Shown: piece after piece, positions 1 through 7,547 of the stretch | Position numbering within the stretch: position 1 is the stretch's first letter | Layout: every line of letters begins with the position of its first letter | Position numbers and translations under genes: made by a program | The notes under the pieces: model-generated | What the model saw: the letters and a program-made list of their open reading frames with translations, nothing else | Database searches by the model: none | What the model was told of the DNA's origin: nothing | Assembly: GCA_010092775.1 (NCBI GenBank) | Contig: JAADYZ010000112.1 | Location: 1-12,519, forward strand | DNA length: 12,519 nucleotides | Source: Chloroflexota bacterium | Lineage (GTDB): Bacteria; Chloroflexota; Anaerolineae; Aggregatilineales; UBA3940 | Direction: 5' to 3'

Positions 1-66
1 CCGATCCTACTGCCGGGGCAGCCCGGTGGGAACCTAGGCCATTGCCACAAGTCCTTGACCCCTTCC
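1..66 (+). other. Unassigned edge segment, possibly the 3' end of an SRP-type RNA or of an upstream gene
   Basis: No complete gene fits here. The stretch TGCCGGGGCAGCCCGG at 11-26 resembles the 3' strand of the bacterial SRP (4.5S) RNA core, where a GTGCCGGG-like run follows the conserved tetraloop stem. That tetraloop stem would lie off the left edge, so this cannot be confirmed. The alternatives are the tail of a rightward coding sequence (one frame stays open to a TGA at 93-95, another to a TGA at 154-156) or plain spacer. A terminator-like hairpin directly follows, which suits the 3' end of some rightward transcript. Confidence 0.25.
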
Positions 67-93
67 ACGCGTACCCTCCTGTACGCGTCTTTT
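67..93 (+). terminator. Terminator-like inverted repeat upstream of pepF
   Basis: ACGCGTAC (67-74) and GTACGCGT (81-88) are perfect 8-bp complements around the 6-nt loop CCTCCT, followed by CTTTT (89-93). This fits a short intrinsic terminator for a rightward transcript entering from the left edge. Because it also lies about 20 bp before the candidate -10 box of pepF, a symmetric operator is the alternative. Confidence 0.5.
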
Positions 94-107
94 GATTCTC
101 ACTACGT

Positions 108-113
108 TATACT
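108..113 (+). promoter_or_regulatory. Candidate -10 box for pepF
   Basis: TATACT matches the sigma-70-type -10 consensus at five of six positions and sits 45 nt before the pepF start codon. No good -35 box lies 16-18 bp upstream (the position holds GCGTCT), so the promoter would be weak or activator-dependent. The AAAGG at 145-149 is the likely ribosome-binding site, 9 nt before the ATG. Confidence 0.35.
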
Positions 114-158
114 TATGCGAAACACGCAACTTTCCCAACAACATAAAGGCAACTGAAT

Positions 159-1964
159 ATGTCAGATAAAACTGCTGAGGCAGCAGTTAAGGCCACAGGC
201 GCAGAGAACACAACATGGGACCTTACTGATCTCTACGCAGCAGTAGATGATCCCCAGATTGATGCAGACCTGGCAGAAGCGATGGCCCAAGCAGAAAAAC
301 TTGTAGCAGCGTATAAGGGACACATCGCTGATTTAGACGCTGTCGATGTTTACAAAATGCTTGAGCACTATGAATTACTTTCTGAGCTTGTTATCAAGCC
401 GCAAGTCTACGCGTACCTGGGTTGGTCTACTCAAACAGACGATCCAAAGTGGGGTGCTTTATTGCAACGAACCCGTGAGCATGCGACCCGTGTGCATCAG
501 CAGGTGCTGTTTGTGGAACTGGAGTGGGCAGAGGTTGATGACGCTGTTGCTGATCGTTTGCTAGATGATCCGGCCTTAAGTCACTATCGACATTGGTTGG
601 AAGTTGAACGTCTAAATCGGCCCTACATGCTGGCTGAAGCAGAAGAGAGACTTCTCTCAGAGAAAGCAACGACAGGCATTCAAGCGTGGAGACGATATTT
701 CACGCAAGTGGTGAGTTCAATCAAACATGATTGGGATGGTCAGCCGGTGCCGTTACAGGTGCTCACGTCTAGACTCTATGACAATGATCGTGCAGTGCGC
801 CAGCGCGCAGCAGAGGGCTTGACGACAGAGCTGAAAGTCCTGCTGCCTACCACAACATACATCTTTAATACGGCACTTGCCGACAAAGCCTCCAATGATC
901 GCTTGCGTAGCTATCCGAATTGGCTCACATCGCGCAATCTGGCGAATGAAGTTTCCGATGAAACAGTCGCCGTTCTGATTGACTCAGTGACAAGCCGCTA
1001 TGATATCGTCGTTCGCTTTTATAAACTCAAGCAGCAGCTTCTTGGGCTCGACGAGCTCTATGAGTGGGATCGTTATGCACCGTTGGCTTCCGCTGATCGA
1101 AGCTATCATTGGAGTGAGGCTCGTCAGATCATCCTGAATGCCTTCGCCGACTTTTCACCGAGGATGGCAGAAGTCGCGGAGATGTTCTTTAAACATAGCT
1201 GGATTGATGCGGTGGTGGCCCCAGGCAAGCAAGGGGGGGCTTATTCCCATCCGGCTGTTCCTTCGGTGCATCCCTACATCTTGATGAACTACGATGGAAC
1301 GGTGCGCGATGTGTCGACTTTGGCTCACGAGCTTGGTCATGGTATTCACCAATGGCTGGCTAGAGATCGCGGGCTATTGCAATCCAATACACCCCTCACA
1401 ACGGCTGAAACAGCATCAGTGTTTGGAGAGATGCTGGTCTTCCAAAGTATGCTCAAGGCGGAAGACAATCCGCAGGTGCGCCTGGCAATGTTGATGGGCA
1501 AGATCGAGAATTCGTTCGCAACCGTCTTTCGGCAGATCGCCTTGAACCGCTTCGAGAATGCGATCCATGAGGTGCGCCGCGCAGAAGGTGAATTGCCATC
1601 AGATCGTTACAATCAGATTTGGCTCGATACCCAGCGCCAGATGTTTGGCGACAGTCTCACAATCACAGATGATTATGGCTACTGGTGGAGTTACATCAGC
1701 CACTTTATTGATGTGCCAGGATACGTCTACGCCTACGCTTTTGGTGAGCTGCTGGTGCTGGCACTGTATGCTCGCTATCAGGAAAAACCAGACGGATTTG
1801 CGGATGCCTACCTAACTCTACTCTCAAAAGGTGGCTCTGATTGGCCACATGAACTGCTCAAACCCTTTGACATCGATTTGACCGAGCCAGGTTTCTGGCA
1901 GCGCGGATTAGAGATATTGGGCGATTTCGTGCATCAAGCCGAAGAACTGGCCGCCCAGCACTAA
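159..1964 (+). CDS. pepF: Oligoendopeptidase F, M3 family zinc metallopeptidase
   Basis: Predicted cytoplasmic metallopeptidase that cuts short peptides, in peptide recycling or protein turnover. At 601 residues it has the usual length for the PepF/M3B family. The zinc site is intact: HELGH at residues 390-394 supplies two histidine ligands and the catalytic Glu391, and Glu417 in the downstream TTAETAS segment fits the third ligand, as in other M3 enzymes. The N-terminal two thirds (about residues 15-330) look helical, as expected for the lid of the fold, and there is no signal peptide or membrane helix. The ATG at 159 is preceded by AAAGG 9 nt upstream. The gene stands alone, with a terminator-like hairpin before it and a strong terminator after it. 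Exact peptide specificity cannot be read from sequence. Confidence 0.95.
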   Translation: MSDKTAEAAVKATGAENTTWDLTDLYAAVDDPQIDADLAEAMAQAEKLVAAYKGHIADLDAVDVYKMLEHYELLSELVIKPQVYAYLGWSTQTDDPKWGALLQRTREHATRVHQQVLFVELEWAEVDDAVADRLLDDPALSHYRHWLEVERLNRPYMLAEAEERLLSEKATTGIQAWRRYFTQVVSSIKHDWDGQPVPLQVLTSRLYDNDRAVRQRAAEGLTTELKVLLPTTTYIFNTALADKASNDRLRSYPNWLTSRNLANEVSDETVAVLIDSVTSRYDIVVRFYKLKQQLLGLDELYEWDRYAPLASADRSYHWSEARQIILNAFADFSPRMAEVAEMFFKHSWIDAVVAPGKQGGAYSHPAVPSVHPYILMNYDGTVRDVSTLAHELGHGIHQWLARDRGLLQSNTPLTTAETASVFGEMLVFQSMLKAEDNPQVRLAMLMGKIENSFATVFRQIALNRFENAIHEVRRAEGELPSDRYNQIWLDTQRQMFGDSLTITDDYGYWWSYISHFIDVPGYVYAYAFGELLVLALYARYQEKPDGFADAYLTLLSKGGSDWPHELLKPFDIDLTEPGFWQRGLEILGDFVHQAEELAAQH

Positions 1965-1977
1965 GCTAAACCAGGCC

Positions 1978-2010
1978 AAAAAGGGCTTTATGATCAAGAA
2001 AGCCCTTTTT
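1978..2010 (+). terminator. Intrinsic terminator of pepF
   Basis: A perfect 12-bp inverted repeat: AAAAAGGGCTTT (1978-1989), a 9-nt loop, and AAAGCCCTTTTT (1999-2010). The GC core is flanked by an A-run and a closing T-run, the classic Rho-independent form. It begins 14 nt after the pepF stop codon. The symmetric A/T tracts would also stop transcription coming from the right. Confidence 0.9.
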
Positions 2011-2027
2011 GATTCCCTGCCCTTGAT

Positions 2028-2033
2028 TATAAT
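2028..2033 (+). promoter_or_regulatory. Consensus -10 box of the ABC-F/kptA unit
   Basis: A perfect TATAAT lies 32 nt upstream of the ABC-F start codon and just after the pepF terminator. The matching -35 position falls in the T-run of that terminator and has no clear TTGACA; TTGATT at 2009-2014 is only 13 bp away. The promoter is therefore supported mainly by its -10 and its position. The ribosome-binding site is weak (GAGAG, 2056-2060). Confidence 0.6.
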
Positions 2034-2065
2034 GGGGGCGCAATGCGACAGCAGAGAGAGACCCT

Positions 2066-3991
2066 ATGACGCTCATTAGTGCCCACAAAATAGCATGCTC
2101 CTACGGACCAGACGATATTTTTGATCAGGTCTCGGTGGGGGTGCCACCTGATGCCCGGATCGCCATCGTTGGCCCTAACGGAACGGGTAAGACCAGCCTC
2201 GTGCGCATTCTGATCAAAGAGGAAGAGCCGACAGACGGCCAGGTCTTTCATGCGCGTGGGCTGCGCATTGGGTATCTGCCTCAACGGGCTGATGCCTATT
2301 TGAAATCCTCTGGTACGATGTGGGATGAGATGCTCACAGTGTTTGAGGATGTGCTCAAGCAGGAAGCGGCGCTCAATCAATTGGCAGACCAGTTGGCGGA
2401 GGAGCCAGACAATCCGGATTTGCTAGATGCTTACGGTGAAGCGCAGACGACTTTTGACCTCATGGGGGGGTATGAGTATGTTACGCACATCAAGCAGGTT
2501 TTGACGGGTGTAGGGTTCAACGAAAAAGACTACGATGCACCGCTCGGTCAGCTTTCTGGTGGTCAGAAGACTCGTGTCTTGTTGGCTCGGCTGCTGCTGC
2601 AATCGCCCGATGTCCTGGTGTTGGACGAACCCACAAACCATCTGGATATTCAGGCGATTGAGTGGTTGGAGAATTGGCTGAAGGGTTATGACGGCGCACT
2701 AGTGGTGGTGTCTCATGATCGCTATTTCATGGACAGTGTGGTCTCAAATGTCTGGGAACTGATCTTTGGGCAGATGGAAGAGTATCGTGGGAACTACAGT
2801 GCCTACCTGCGACAGCGGGAGGAACGGCATGCTGCTTTGCTCAAAGCCTATGAGAAACAGCAGGAGTTCATCGCTAAGGAAGAGGAATACATCCGGCGCA
2901 ACATCGAGGGCCAGAACACACGACAGGCGCAAGGCCGCCGCAAGCGCTTGGAACGCTTCCTGCGCGATGAAGCCATATTTCGGCCCAGGCAGCAGCAGCA
3001 CATGCGCCTGTCGATCGATGCACGCCGCCGCTCTGGTGATGAGGTGCTGCGGACTAAGCGTCTGGTGATCGGCTATCACGACGACCAAGTCCCCTTGTTC
3101 GAAGTGCCAGACATCACCCTGAAACGTGGCGAATGCGCTGCATTGATTGGCCCCAATGGGGCGGGCAAATCCACCTTCATGAAGACTATCCTCGGTGAGC
3201 TGGACCCCCTGTCTGGTGAGACTCGCATCGGTGCTAACGTGGAAATCGGCTACTTTGCTCAGGCCCACGAACGCCTTAACTCAGACAATACGATCTTCGA
3301 CGAGATTCTGACGGTCAAGGATATGCTGGACAGCGAGGCACGCACCTATCTAGGAAGTTTCCTGTTTTCCGGTGATGATGTTTATAAGCCGATCTCCGCG
3401 CTGAGTGGTGGGGAACGCGGGCGGGTGGCTCTGGCTAAACTCGCGTTGAGTGGTGCCAATTTGCTGCTGCTGGATGAGCCAACCAATCATCTCGATATTC
3501 AGTCTCAAGAGATTTTAGAAGTGGTCCTTAGCGAGTTTCGTGGAACGGTGTTGTTGATCTCGCATGATCGCTATCTGGTTGAACGGCTGGCAACCCAAAT
3601 CTGGGCAATACAGTCTCAAACTAATGGTCGGCCCGAGCTAATGGTTGTTGAAGGAACCTACGACGATTATCTTCGTCGTCGGGCGCAGCGCCAAGAGGCG
3701 GCGACACTGGCTGCACCTCAGCCAAATGGCAGTCAAACGGCTAAGCTTGGCGCTAAATCGAACAACGGCCATCCTTCGGGCCTCAGCCTCTATCAGCGCG
3801 AGAAGCGCATTGCCCAGCTCGAAGAGGAGATTCATGCGCTCGAAGGTGAGCTAGCACAGATCTCTAATGATCTGGAGGAGGCCAGCGCCCAAGGGAATGT
3901 GGCCGAGGTGACTCGGCTGGGAGAGGCCTATAGCCACACTGAGCAAAGCCTTGAGAGTCTGATAGCGGATTGGGAGTATCTGCATGACTGA
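2066..3991 (+). CDS. ABC-F family ATPase (ribosome-associated, YdiF/Uup-like)
   Basis: A soluble protein with two ATP-binding cassettes and no membrane segments, the ABC-F layout. Cassette 1 has Walker A GPNGTGKT (36-43), signature LSGGQ (163-167), Walker B with Asp187-Glu188, and the switch His217. Cassette 2 has GPNGAGKS (362-369), LSGGE (446-450), Asp470-Glu471 and His500. Both catalytic glutamates are present, so both sites should hydrolyse ATP. The linker at about 240-320 is charged and helical (RNIEG...RRKRLERF), matching the tRNA-interaction motif that ABC-F proteins insert into the ribosomal E site. A C-terminal coiled coil (about 577-640) recalls Uup and YdiF. The family acts on stalled or translating ribosomes, and some members protect against antibiotics; the linker gives no clear sign of a resistance subtype. 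Its last 8 nt overlap kptA. Confidence 0.9.
   Translation: MTLISAHKIACSYGPDDIFDQVSVGVPPDARIAIVGPNGTGKTSLVRILIKEEEPTDGQVFHARGLRIGYLPQRADAYLKSSGTMWDEMLTVFEDVLKQEAALNQLADQLAEEPDNPDLLDAYGEAQTTFDLMGGYEYVTHIKQVLTGVGFNEKDYDAPLGQLSGGQKTRVLLARLLLQSPDVLVLDEPTNHLDIQAIEWLENWLKGYDGALVVVSHDRYFMDSVVSNVWELIFGQMEEYRGNYSAYLRQREERHAALLKAYEKQQEFIAKEEEYIRRNIEGQNTRQAQGRRKRLERFLRDEAIFRPRQQQHMRLSIDARRRSGDEVLRTKRLVIGYHDDQVPLFEVPDITLKRGECAALIGPNGAGKSTFMKTILGELDPLSGETRIGANVEIGYFAQAHERLNSDNTIFDEILTVKDMLDSEARTYLGSFLFSGDDVYKPISALSGGERGRVALAKLALSGANLLLLDEPTNHLDIQSQEILEVVLSEFRGTVLLISHDRYLVERLATQIWAIQSQTNGRPELMVVEGTYDDYLRRRAQRQEAATLAAPQPNGSQTAKLGAKSNNGHPSGLSLYQREKRIAQLEEEIHALEGELAQISNDLEEASAQGNVAEVTRLGEAYSHTEQSLESLIADWEYLHD
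3972..3976 (+). promoter_or_regulatory. Ribosome-binding site of kptA inside the ABC-F gene
   Basis: GGGAG sits 7 nt before the ATG at 3984, inside the last codons of the ABC-F gene. It supports this start and suggests that ribosomes finishing ABC-F can re-initiate on kptA. Confidence 0.6.
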
Positions 3992-4553
3992 ATCGCGACT
4001 CTCTCGGCGGGAACGGGTTCGCCTCAGCAAGACGATCGCCCATGCCTTGCGCCATGAACCTTGGCTTTACGAGCTGGAGTTAGACGAGGATGGATGGGTG
4101 TCAGTTAATCAGCTCCTTGAGGGGCTTCAGAGGCATCGTTCGGCCTGGGTTGATCTGTCCTTCGATGACCTCACAATCTGTCTCGAACAGTCAGAAAAGC
4201 AGCGTTTTGAGATTCGGGAGGACCGCATTCGAGCCTTTTATGGTCATTCAATCGCGGGCTTGCTGGACAAAACACCCGCTGAGCCACCTGAAAACCTCTA
4301 TCACGGGACGACCCAAGCTGCGCTGCCCTTCATCCGCGAAACGGGGCTGCACCCTATGTCGCGCAATTATGTCCACTTCTCGACTGATCGGGAGACAGCC
4401 CAGCTTGTCGCTGAACGCAAAGGAGGCTCGGTGGTCCTGCTAATTGTGCGCGCGCTTGAAGCGCAGCGTGCGGGAGTGACCTTCTATCACGGTAACGAAA
4501 TGGTGTGGTTGGCTGACCATGTGCCGCCGATCTTCATCGATTTCCCCAGCTAG
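3984..4553 (+). CDS. kptA: RNA 2'-phosphotransferase, KptA/Tpt1 family
   Basis: Predicted to transfer an internal RNA 2'-phosphate to NAD+, releasing nicotinamide and ADP-ribose cyclic phosphate. In fungi this finishes tRNA splicing; bacteria lack that ligation pathway and the natural substrate of bacterial KptA is not established. At 189 residues it has the family length. The Arg-His-Arg-Arg catalytic set appears complete: LRH (Arg23, His24), IRAFYGHS (Arg83) and RNYVHFS (Arg127). The NAD-binding YHGT motif is at 106-109. The N-terminal winged-helix part (about 10-90) is followed by the ADP-ribosyltransferase-like half. The start overlaps the ABC-F stop by 8 nt, with GGGAG 7 nt upstream, so translational coupling is likely. 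There is no recognisable terminator behind it; the next promoter lies across its end. Confidence 0.93.
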   Translation: MTESRLSRRERVRLSKTIAHALRHEPWLYELELDEDGWVSVNQLLEGLQRHRSAWVDLSFDDLTICLEQSEKQRFEIREDRIRAFYGHSIAGLLDKTPAEPPENLYHGTTQAALPFIRETGLHPMSRNYVHFSTDRETAQLVAERKGGSVVLLIVRALEAQRAGVTFYHGNEMVWLADHVPPIFIDFPS

Positions 4554-4561
4554 GGTATACT
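4533..4561 (+). promoter_or_regulatory. Candidate promoter of the LysM/M23 gene
   Basis: TATACT at 4556-4561 follows TTCATC (4533-4538, a weak -35) by exactly 17 bp. The -35 lies within the end of kptA and the -10 begins 2 nt past its stop codon. The leader would be about 25 nt, with only a poor ribosome-binding site (AGAG, 4579-4582). Read-through from kptA is the alternative. Confidence 0.45.
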
Positions 4562-4592
4562 CGGCGGCACGTTAATCTAGAGCATCTATTGT

Positions 4593-5735
4593 ATGACACA
4601 AGCATCACGACGAATCCCTATTGTGCGACTTCTACCCTGGATTGTGCTAGCTGGGCTGCTTATCGGCGCGGGCGTATTCTTTGGCGAGGAGATTCTACGC
4701 TTCGTCACGGGGCAGGATATTCAGGAGGAGCTTCTCAGCGAATTGGAGCAGTTCTCCGCAACGTCAACACCATCATTTGACCCTGGTACAGACAATTCAG
4801 CCGAGGATCAACCCGCAGCGCCCCCAACGCTGCCTGACCCTTTTCAATCCGAAGAGATCGCGCCTGATGGTTTTCCAGTCGATCCGCGCCAACACGTTTA
4901 CCGCTACGTTGTTGCGCCGGGTGATGCATTATTCTTGATTGCCGATCGCTTCAACCTTGACCCCAATACGATCTTCTGGTCTAACACAGAGACCTTGCAA
5001 GACAATGTTCATCTGATCTACGAAGGTTTGGAACTTTATATCCTACCGACTGATGGCGTCTATCACCTATCCGATGGCACGCTATCGATCGCGGAAATCG
5101 CCGCCCTGTACGGCGTGACTGTCGGCGAGATTCTATATTCGCCCTACAACCGGCTGGCTGAATTCAGCGGTGACGATATACCTGATGAAGGGCTGCGGGT
5201 GGTGATCCCAAACGGGCGGCGCGAGTATATCTCTTGGCGTGCGCCGATTCAAACGGGTTCTGTGAGCGGTGAGACCAACCCAGAGGGGACGATCCATCCC
5301 GGCTCCTGTCGCCAGCAATACACAGGGACGGGTGGGACAGGCACTTACTTAAACCCGATGGGGGCGACACCCTATCGAGTGACGCAAGGCTTTGCCCCCT
5401 GGCACCCTGGCGTTGATTTAGCGGCAGATCGTGATACGCCGCTTTATGCCAGTGAAACGGGTGTGGTCGTCTTTGCTGGCTTTCATCGTCAGGGCTATGG
5501 GGAACTCGTCATCCTCGACCACGGTGAGGGTTGGACAACCTATTACGCTCACCTAGATACACGCTTTGTGGGCTGTGGTGATCAGATTTCGCGTGGGCAG
5601 TTAGTCGGATTGATGGGCAGCACAGGTAACTCGACAGGGCTGCACCTACACTTTGAAATCCGCGAGAATGACATCCCTCAGAATCCCTACAACTTCTTCG
5701 ATATTCAAGATGTGCGGGAAACAAACAGCAACTAG
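4593..5735 (+). CDS. Membrane-anchored LysM-LysM-M23 cell-wall endopeptidase
   Basis: Predicted extracytoplasmic peptidoglycan hydrolase or divisome/envelope regulator of the LytM/NlpD type. After a basic N-terminus (Arg6, Arg7, Arg12) a hydrophobic stretch at about 13-30 serves as signal anchor or signal peptide. A Pro/Ser/Thr/acidic linker (45-95) leads to a good LysM repeat (about 104-151, YVVAPGDALFLIADRF) and a more diverged second one (about 157-206). The M23 domain (about 258-370) keeps the zinc and catalytic motifs: HPGVD (His271, Asp275), YYAHLD (His320) and HLHFE (His351, His353). It should therefore be an active peptidase, unlike the degenerate LytM factors. Cys239 and Cys328 may form a disulfide outside the membrane. 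The exact bond cut and the partner amidase are unknown. The stop codon is part of a hairpin shared with the convergent cyclase gene. Confidence 0.9.
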   Translation: MTQASRRIPIVRLLPWIVLAGLLIGAGVFFGEEILRFVTGQDIQEELLSELEQFSATSTPSFDPGTDNSAEDQPAAPPTLPDPFQSEEIAPDGFPVDPRQHVYRYVVAPGDALFLIADRFNLDPNTIFWSNTETLQDNVHLIYEGLELYILPTDGVYHLSDGTLSIAEIAALYGVTVGEILYSPYNRLAEFSGDDIPDEGLRVVIPNGRREYISWRAPIQTGSVSGETNPEGTIHPGSCRQQYTGTGGTGTYLNPMGATPYRVTQGFAPWHPGVDLAADRDTPLYASETGVVVFAGFHRQGYGELVILDHGEGWTTYYAHLDTRFVGCGDQISRGQLVGLMGSTGNSTGLHLHFEIRENDIPQNPYNFFDIQDVRETNSN

Positions 5736-5753
5736 CCTTGAGCGAGTTGCTGT
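5725..5753 (-). terminator. Hairpin between convergent genes, probable terminator for the cyclase transcript
   Basis: ACAGCAACT (5725-5733) and AGTTGCTGT (5745-5753) are perfect 9-bp complements with an 11-nt loop. Read leftward, the stem is followed by TTGTTTCCC, so it best fits the end of the cyclase transcript, 31 nt after its stop codon. Read rightward the stem includes the last codons and stop of the M23 gene but has no T-run behind it, so termination there would be weaker. Confidence 0.55.
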
Positions 5754-5783
5754 CGATTAGTCTGATTTGCTCTTTGGGAAGAC

Positions 5784-7541
5784 CTAACGAACCCGTATTA
5801 CCTCGTAGACTTGAGTCAACTGCTTGCGCCCCTTCACTTGCACGGGTTCTAGCTCGTTGACCTCGATTGCATCCTTGATTAACTCGTAGGTGTTGTCGCT
5901 GATCAAAATCTGGCTGGGCTGTGCGACCTCTTGCAGGCGTTTAGCCAGGTTGACCGTATCACCCATAGCCGTGTAATCCAGCCGTTCAGGGCTACCTACG
6001 TTGCCGACGACCGCTTCACCGGTGTGAACGCCCACCCCAAACTCTAGCCGGTCTCCTTCTGGCACACTTTCATGAAAGGCTTTGACCTCGTCTATCAGAA
6101 CCGTGGCGGCACGTACCGCCCGCAGCGCATGATCGGCTTGCGGACGGAGAGACGTATTGTAGAGCGCCATCACAGCATCACCCATGAACTTGTCGATGAT
6201 ACCTTCTTCTGTCTGGATCGCATCGGAGGCAATGGTCATGTAGGTATTGGTGATCTCCACCAGCTTCTCCGGATCAAGCACTTCGGAGAAGGTGGAGAAG
6301 CCACGAATGTCTGCGAACAAGATCGAAATCACCTGACGCGTCCCACCTAGCTTCAAGGCAGCCGGGCTGGAGATGTAGTCCACCACGTCCGGGGGGAGGT
6401 ATCGCCGCACACCCGCCAGTTGAGCCTCACGCCGCTTAACGTCGGTCATATCATCCAGCACAATGGCAACACCCTGGGTGGTCTCGTGGGCGTCCTTGAG
6501 GGGGCTGAGGTTCATATTCAGGTTGATGCGACCCCGATTGCTGAGTTCGGTCTCAAACTCGACACTCTGGATGCTCTTGTCGGATGATAAGGCGTCTCGC
6601 ATGATACGCTCGAAGCGGGAGTCGAGCGGCGGCAAGACCTCGTCAAGCGTAGTGCCGACCAGATCGCCATTATCGACGCTCTCTAGGAGGCCAAAAATCT
6701 GTTGGGCGCGACGATTAATCAGCGTAATCTTGTTATCATGGTCGGCTGTGATCACGCCAGACGCAATCGAAGCGAAGACGTTGTCTTGTAGATACTTCAA
6801 CTCGCTAATTGCTTCCAAGCTTGAGGTCACACGTTCGAATAAGCTCGCATTTTGCAAGGCAACCGCCGCCTGATTGGCAAAAGCCATCAGCAAGTCGCGG
6901 GTTTGCTCGGTGAATAGACCAGCGTGGATCTTGTTATCGGTGTAAATCACACCGGTAACTTGCTCTTTGAGCGTCAGCGGAACACACAAAATCGAGCGTA
7001 GACTATAGCTGACGATACTCTCCGAATTTTGGAAGCGCGGATCTTCTTGTGCATTGGTGGTTAGCAGAGCCTCGCCCGACTCCGCCACGCGATTGACGAC
7101 ATTGCGGCTGACCTCGAAGGCGCTGTTGTCGAGGGTGGTGCGATCCATGTTGCGGGCGATGCGGAATTCCAGTTCGCGTGTTTCCTCATTCCGCAGCATG
7201 AGATAGCCACGTTCGGCATGAGTCAAACCGATAATGGTGTCCATCACCTCATTCAACACCTGTGTCAAATCGAGTGAGGAGTTGATGAGGGCTGCGGTAT
7301 CGGCGAGCGCACGGTATTGGTCTCGTTCTTCTTCTAGAACAGAGAGCCGGTTGAGGGCACCCTCAAGCCGCCGGGCAATGTCGCTTAGGGTGGTGGTTGT
7401 GCCGGGAGGTAGTCGAAATCCGCTTTCTTTCAAGACCTCACGCTGCTGTTTCAGCACATTGCGCAGGTCAACCGTGAGGCGGCGGATGTAATCGAGCTCT
7501 TCTCGTAGGCTCAGGTCTTCTTGTTCATTGGCTTCTTGCAT
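5784..7541 (-). CDS. GAF-PAS-class III adenylate cyclase
   Basis: A predicted soluble sensor enzyme making cAMP from ATP. In the 585-residue form: a helical, charged N-terminus (about 6-77), a GAF domain (about 82-235), a PAS domain (about 247-370) and a class III cyclase domain (about 400-582). The two metal-binding aspartates are present (Asp411 in FADIRGFS; Asp455 in KFMGDAVMA). Lys451 and Thr524 (YTAMGDTVN) fit the Lys-Thr adenine-specifying pair common in bacteria, and Asn531 and Arg535 fit the transition-state residues. ATP rather than GTP is therefore favoured. There is no membrane helix, so it senses an internal signal. The ATG at 7541 is chosen over an in-frame TTG at 7565 because AAGGGGG lies 6 nt upstream of it. 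It follows the response regulator by 54 nt and has its own promoter candidate. Confidence 0.9.
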   Translation of the reverse strand: MQEANEQEDLSLREELDYIRRLTVDLRNVLKQQREVLKESGFRLPPGTTTTLSDIARRLEGALNRLSVLEEERDQYRALADTAALINSSLDLTQVLNEVMDTIIGLTHAERGYLMLRNEETRELEFRIARNMDRTTLDNSAFEVSRNVVNRVAESGEALLTTNAQEDPRFQNSESIVSYSLRSILCVPLTLKEQVTGVIYTDNKIHAGLFTEQTRDLLMAFANQAAVALQNASLFERVTSSLEAISELKYLQDNVFASIASGVITADHDNKITLINRRAQQIFGLLESVDNGDLVGTTLDEVLPPLDSRFERIMRDALSSDKSIQSVEFETELSNRGRINLNMNLSPLKDAHETTQGVAIVLDDMTDVKRREAQLAGVRRYLPPDVVDYISSPAALKLGGTRQVISILFADIRGFSTFSEVLDPEKLVEITNTYMTIASDAIQTEEGIIDKFMGDAVMALYNTSLRPQADHALRAVRAATVLIDEVKAFHESVPEGDRLEFGVGVHTGEAVVGNVGSPERLDYTAMGDTVNLAKRLQEVAQPSQILISDNTYELIKDAIEVNELEPVQVKGRKQLTQVYEVIRVR

Positions 7542-7547
7542 GATTGT

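Noticed and set aside
55..60. TTGACC as a -35 box
   Set aside because: It matches the -35 consensus at five of six positions, but the bases 16-18 bp downstream (around 78-84) hold no -10-like sequence and fall within the inverted repeat. The TATACT at 108-113 is far too distant to pair with it.
2744..3268. 174-residue open frame on the minus strand across the ABC-F gene
   Set aside because: It is antisense to the conserved linker and second Walker A region of a well-supported gene, contains no recognisable domain, and reflects codon bias of the sense gene.
2066..3991. Antibiotic-resistance ABC-F protein
   Set aside because: No extended linker loop or other subtype sign typical of resistance proteins is visible. 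The general ribosome-associated type with a C-terminal coil fits better, although resistance cannot be excluded without phylogeny.
6463..6873. 136-residue open frame on the plus strand inside the cyclase gene
   Set aside because: It lies opposite the PAS region of the cyclase, has a Ser/Arg-rich nonsense-like composition and no family motif.
5784..7541. Guanylate cyclase or diguanylate cyclase
   Set aside because: The Lys451/Thr524 pair fits adenine recognition rather than the Glu/Cys type of guanylate cyclases, and there is no GGDEF motif.
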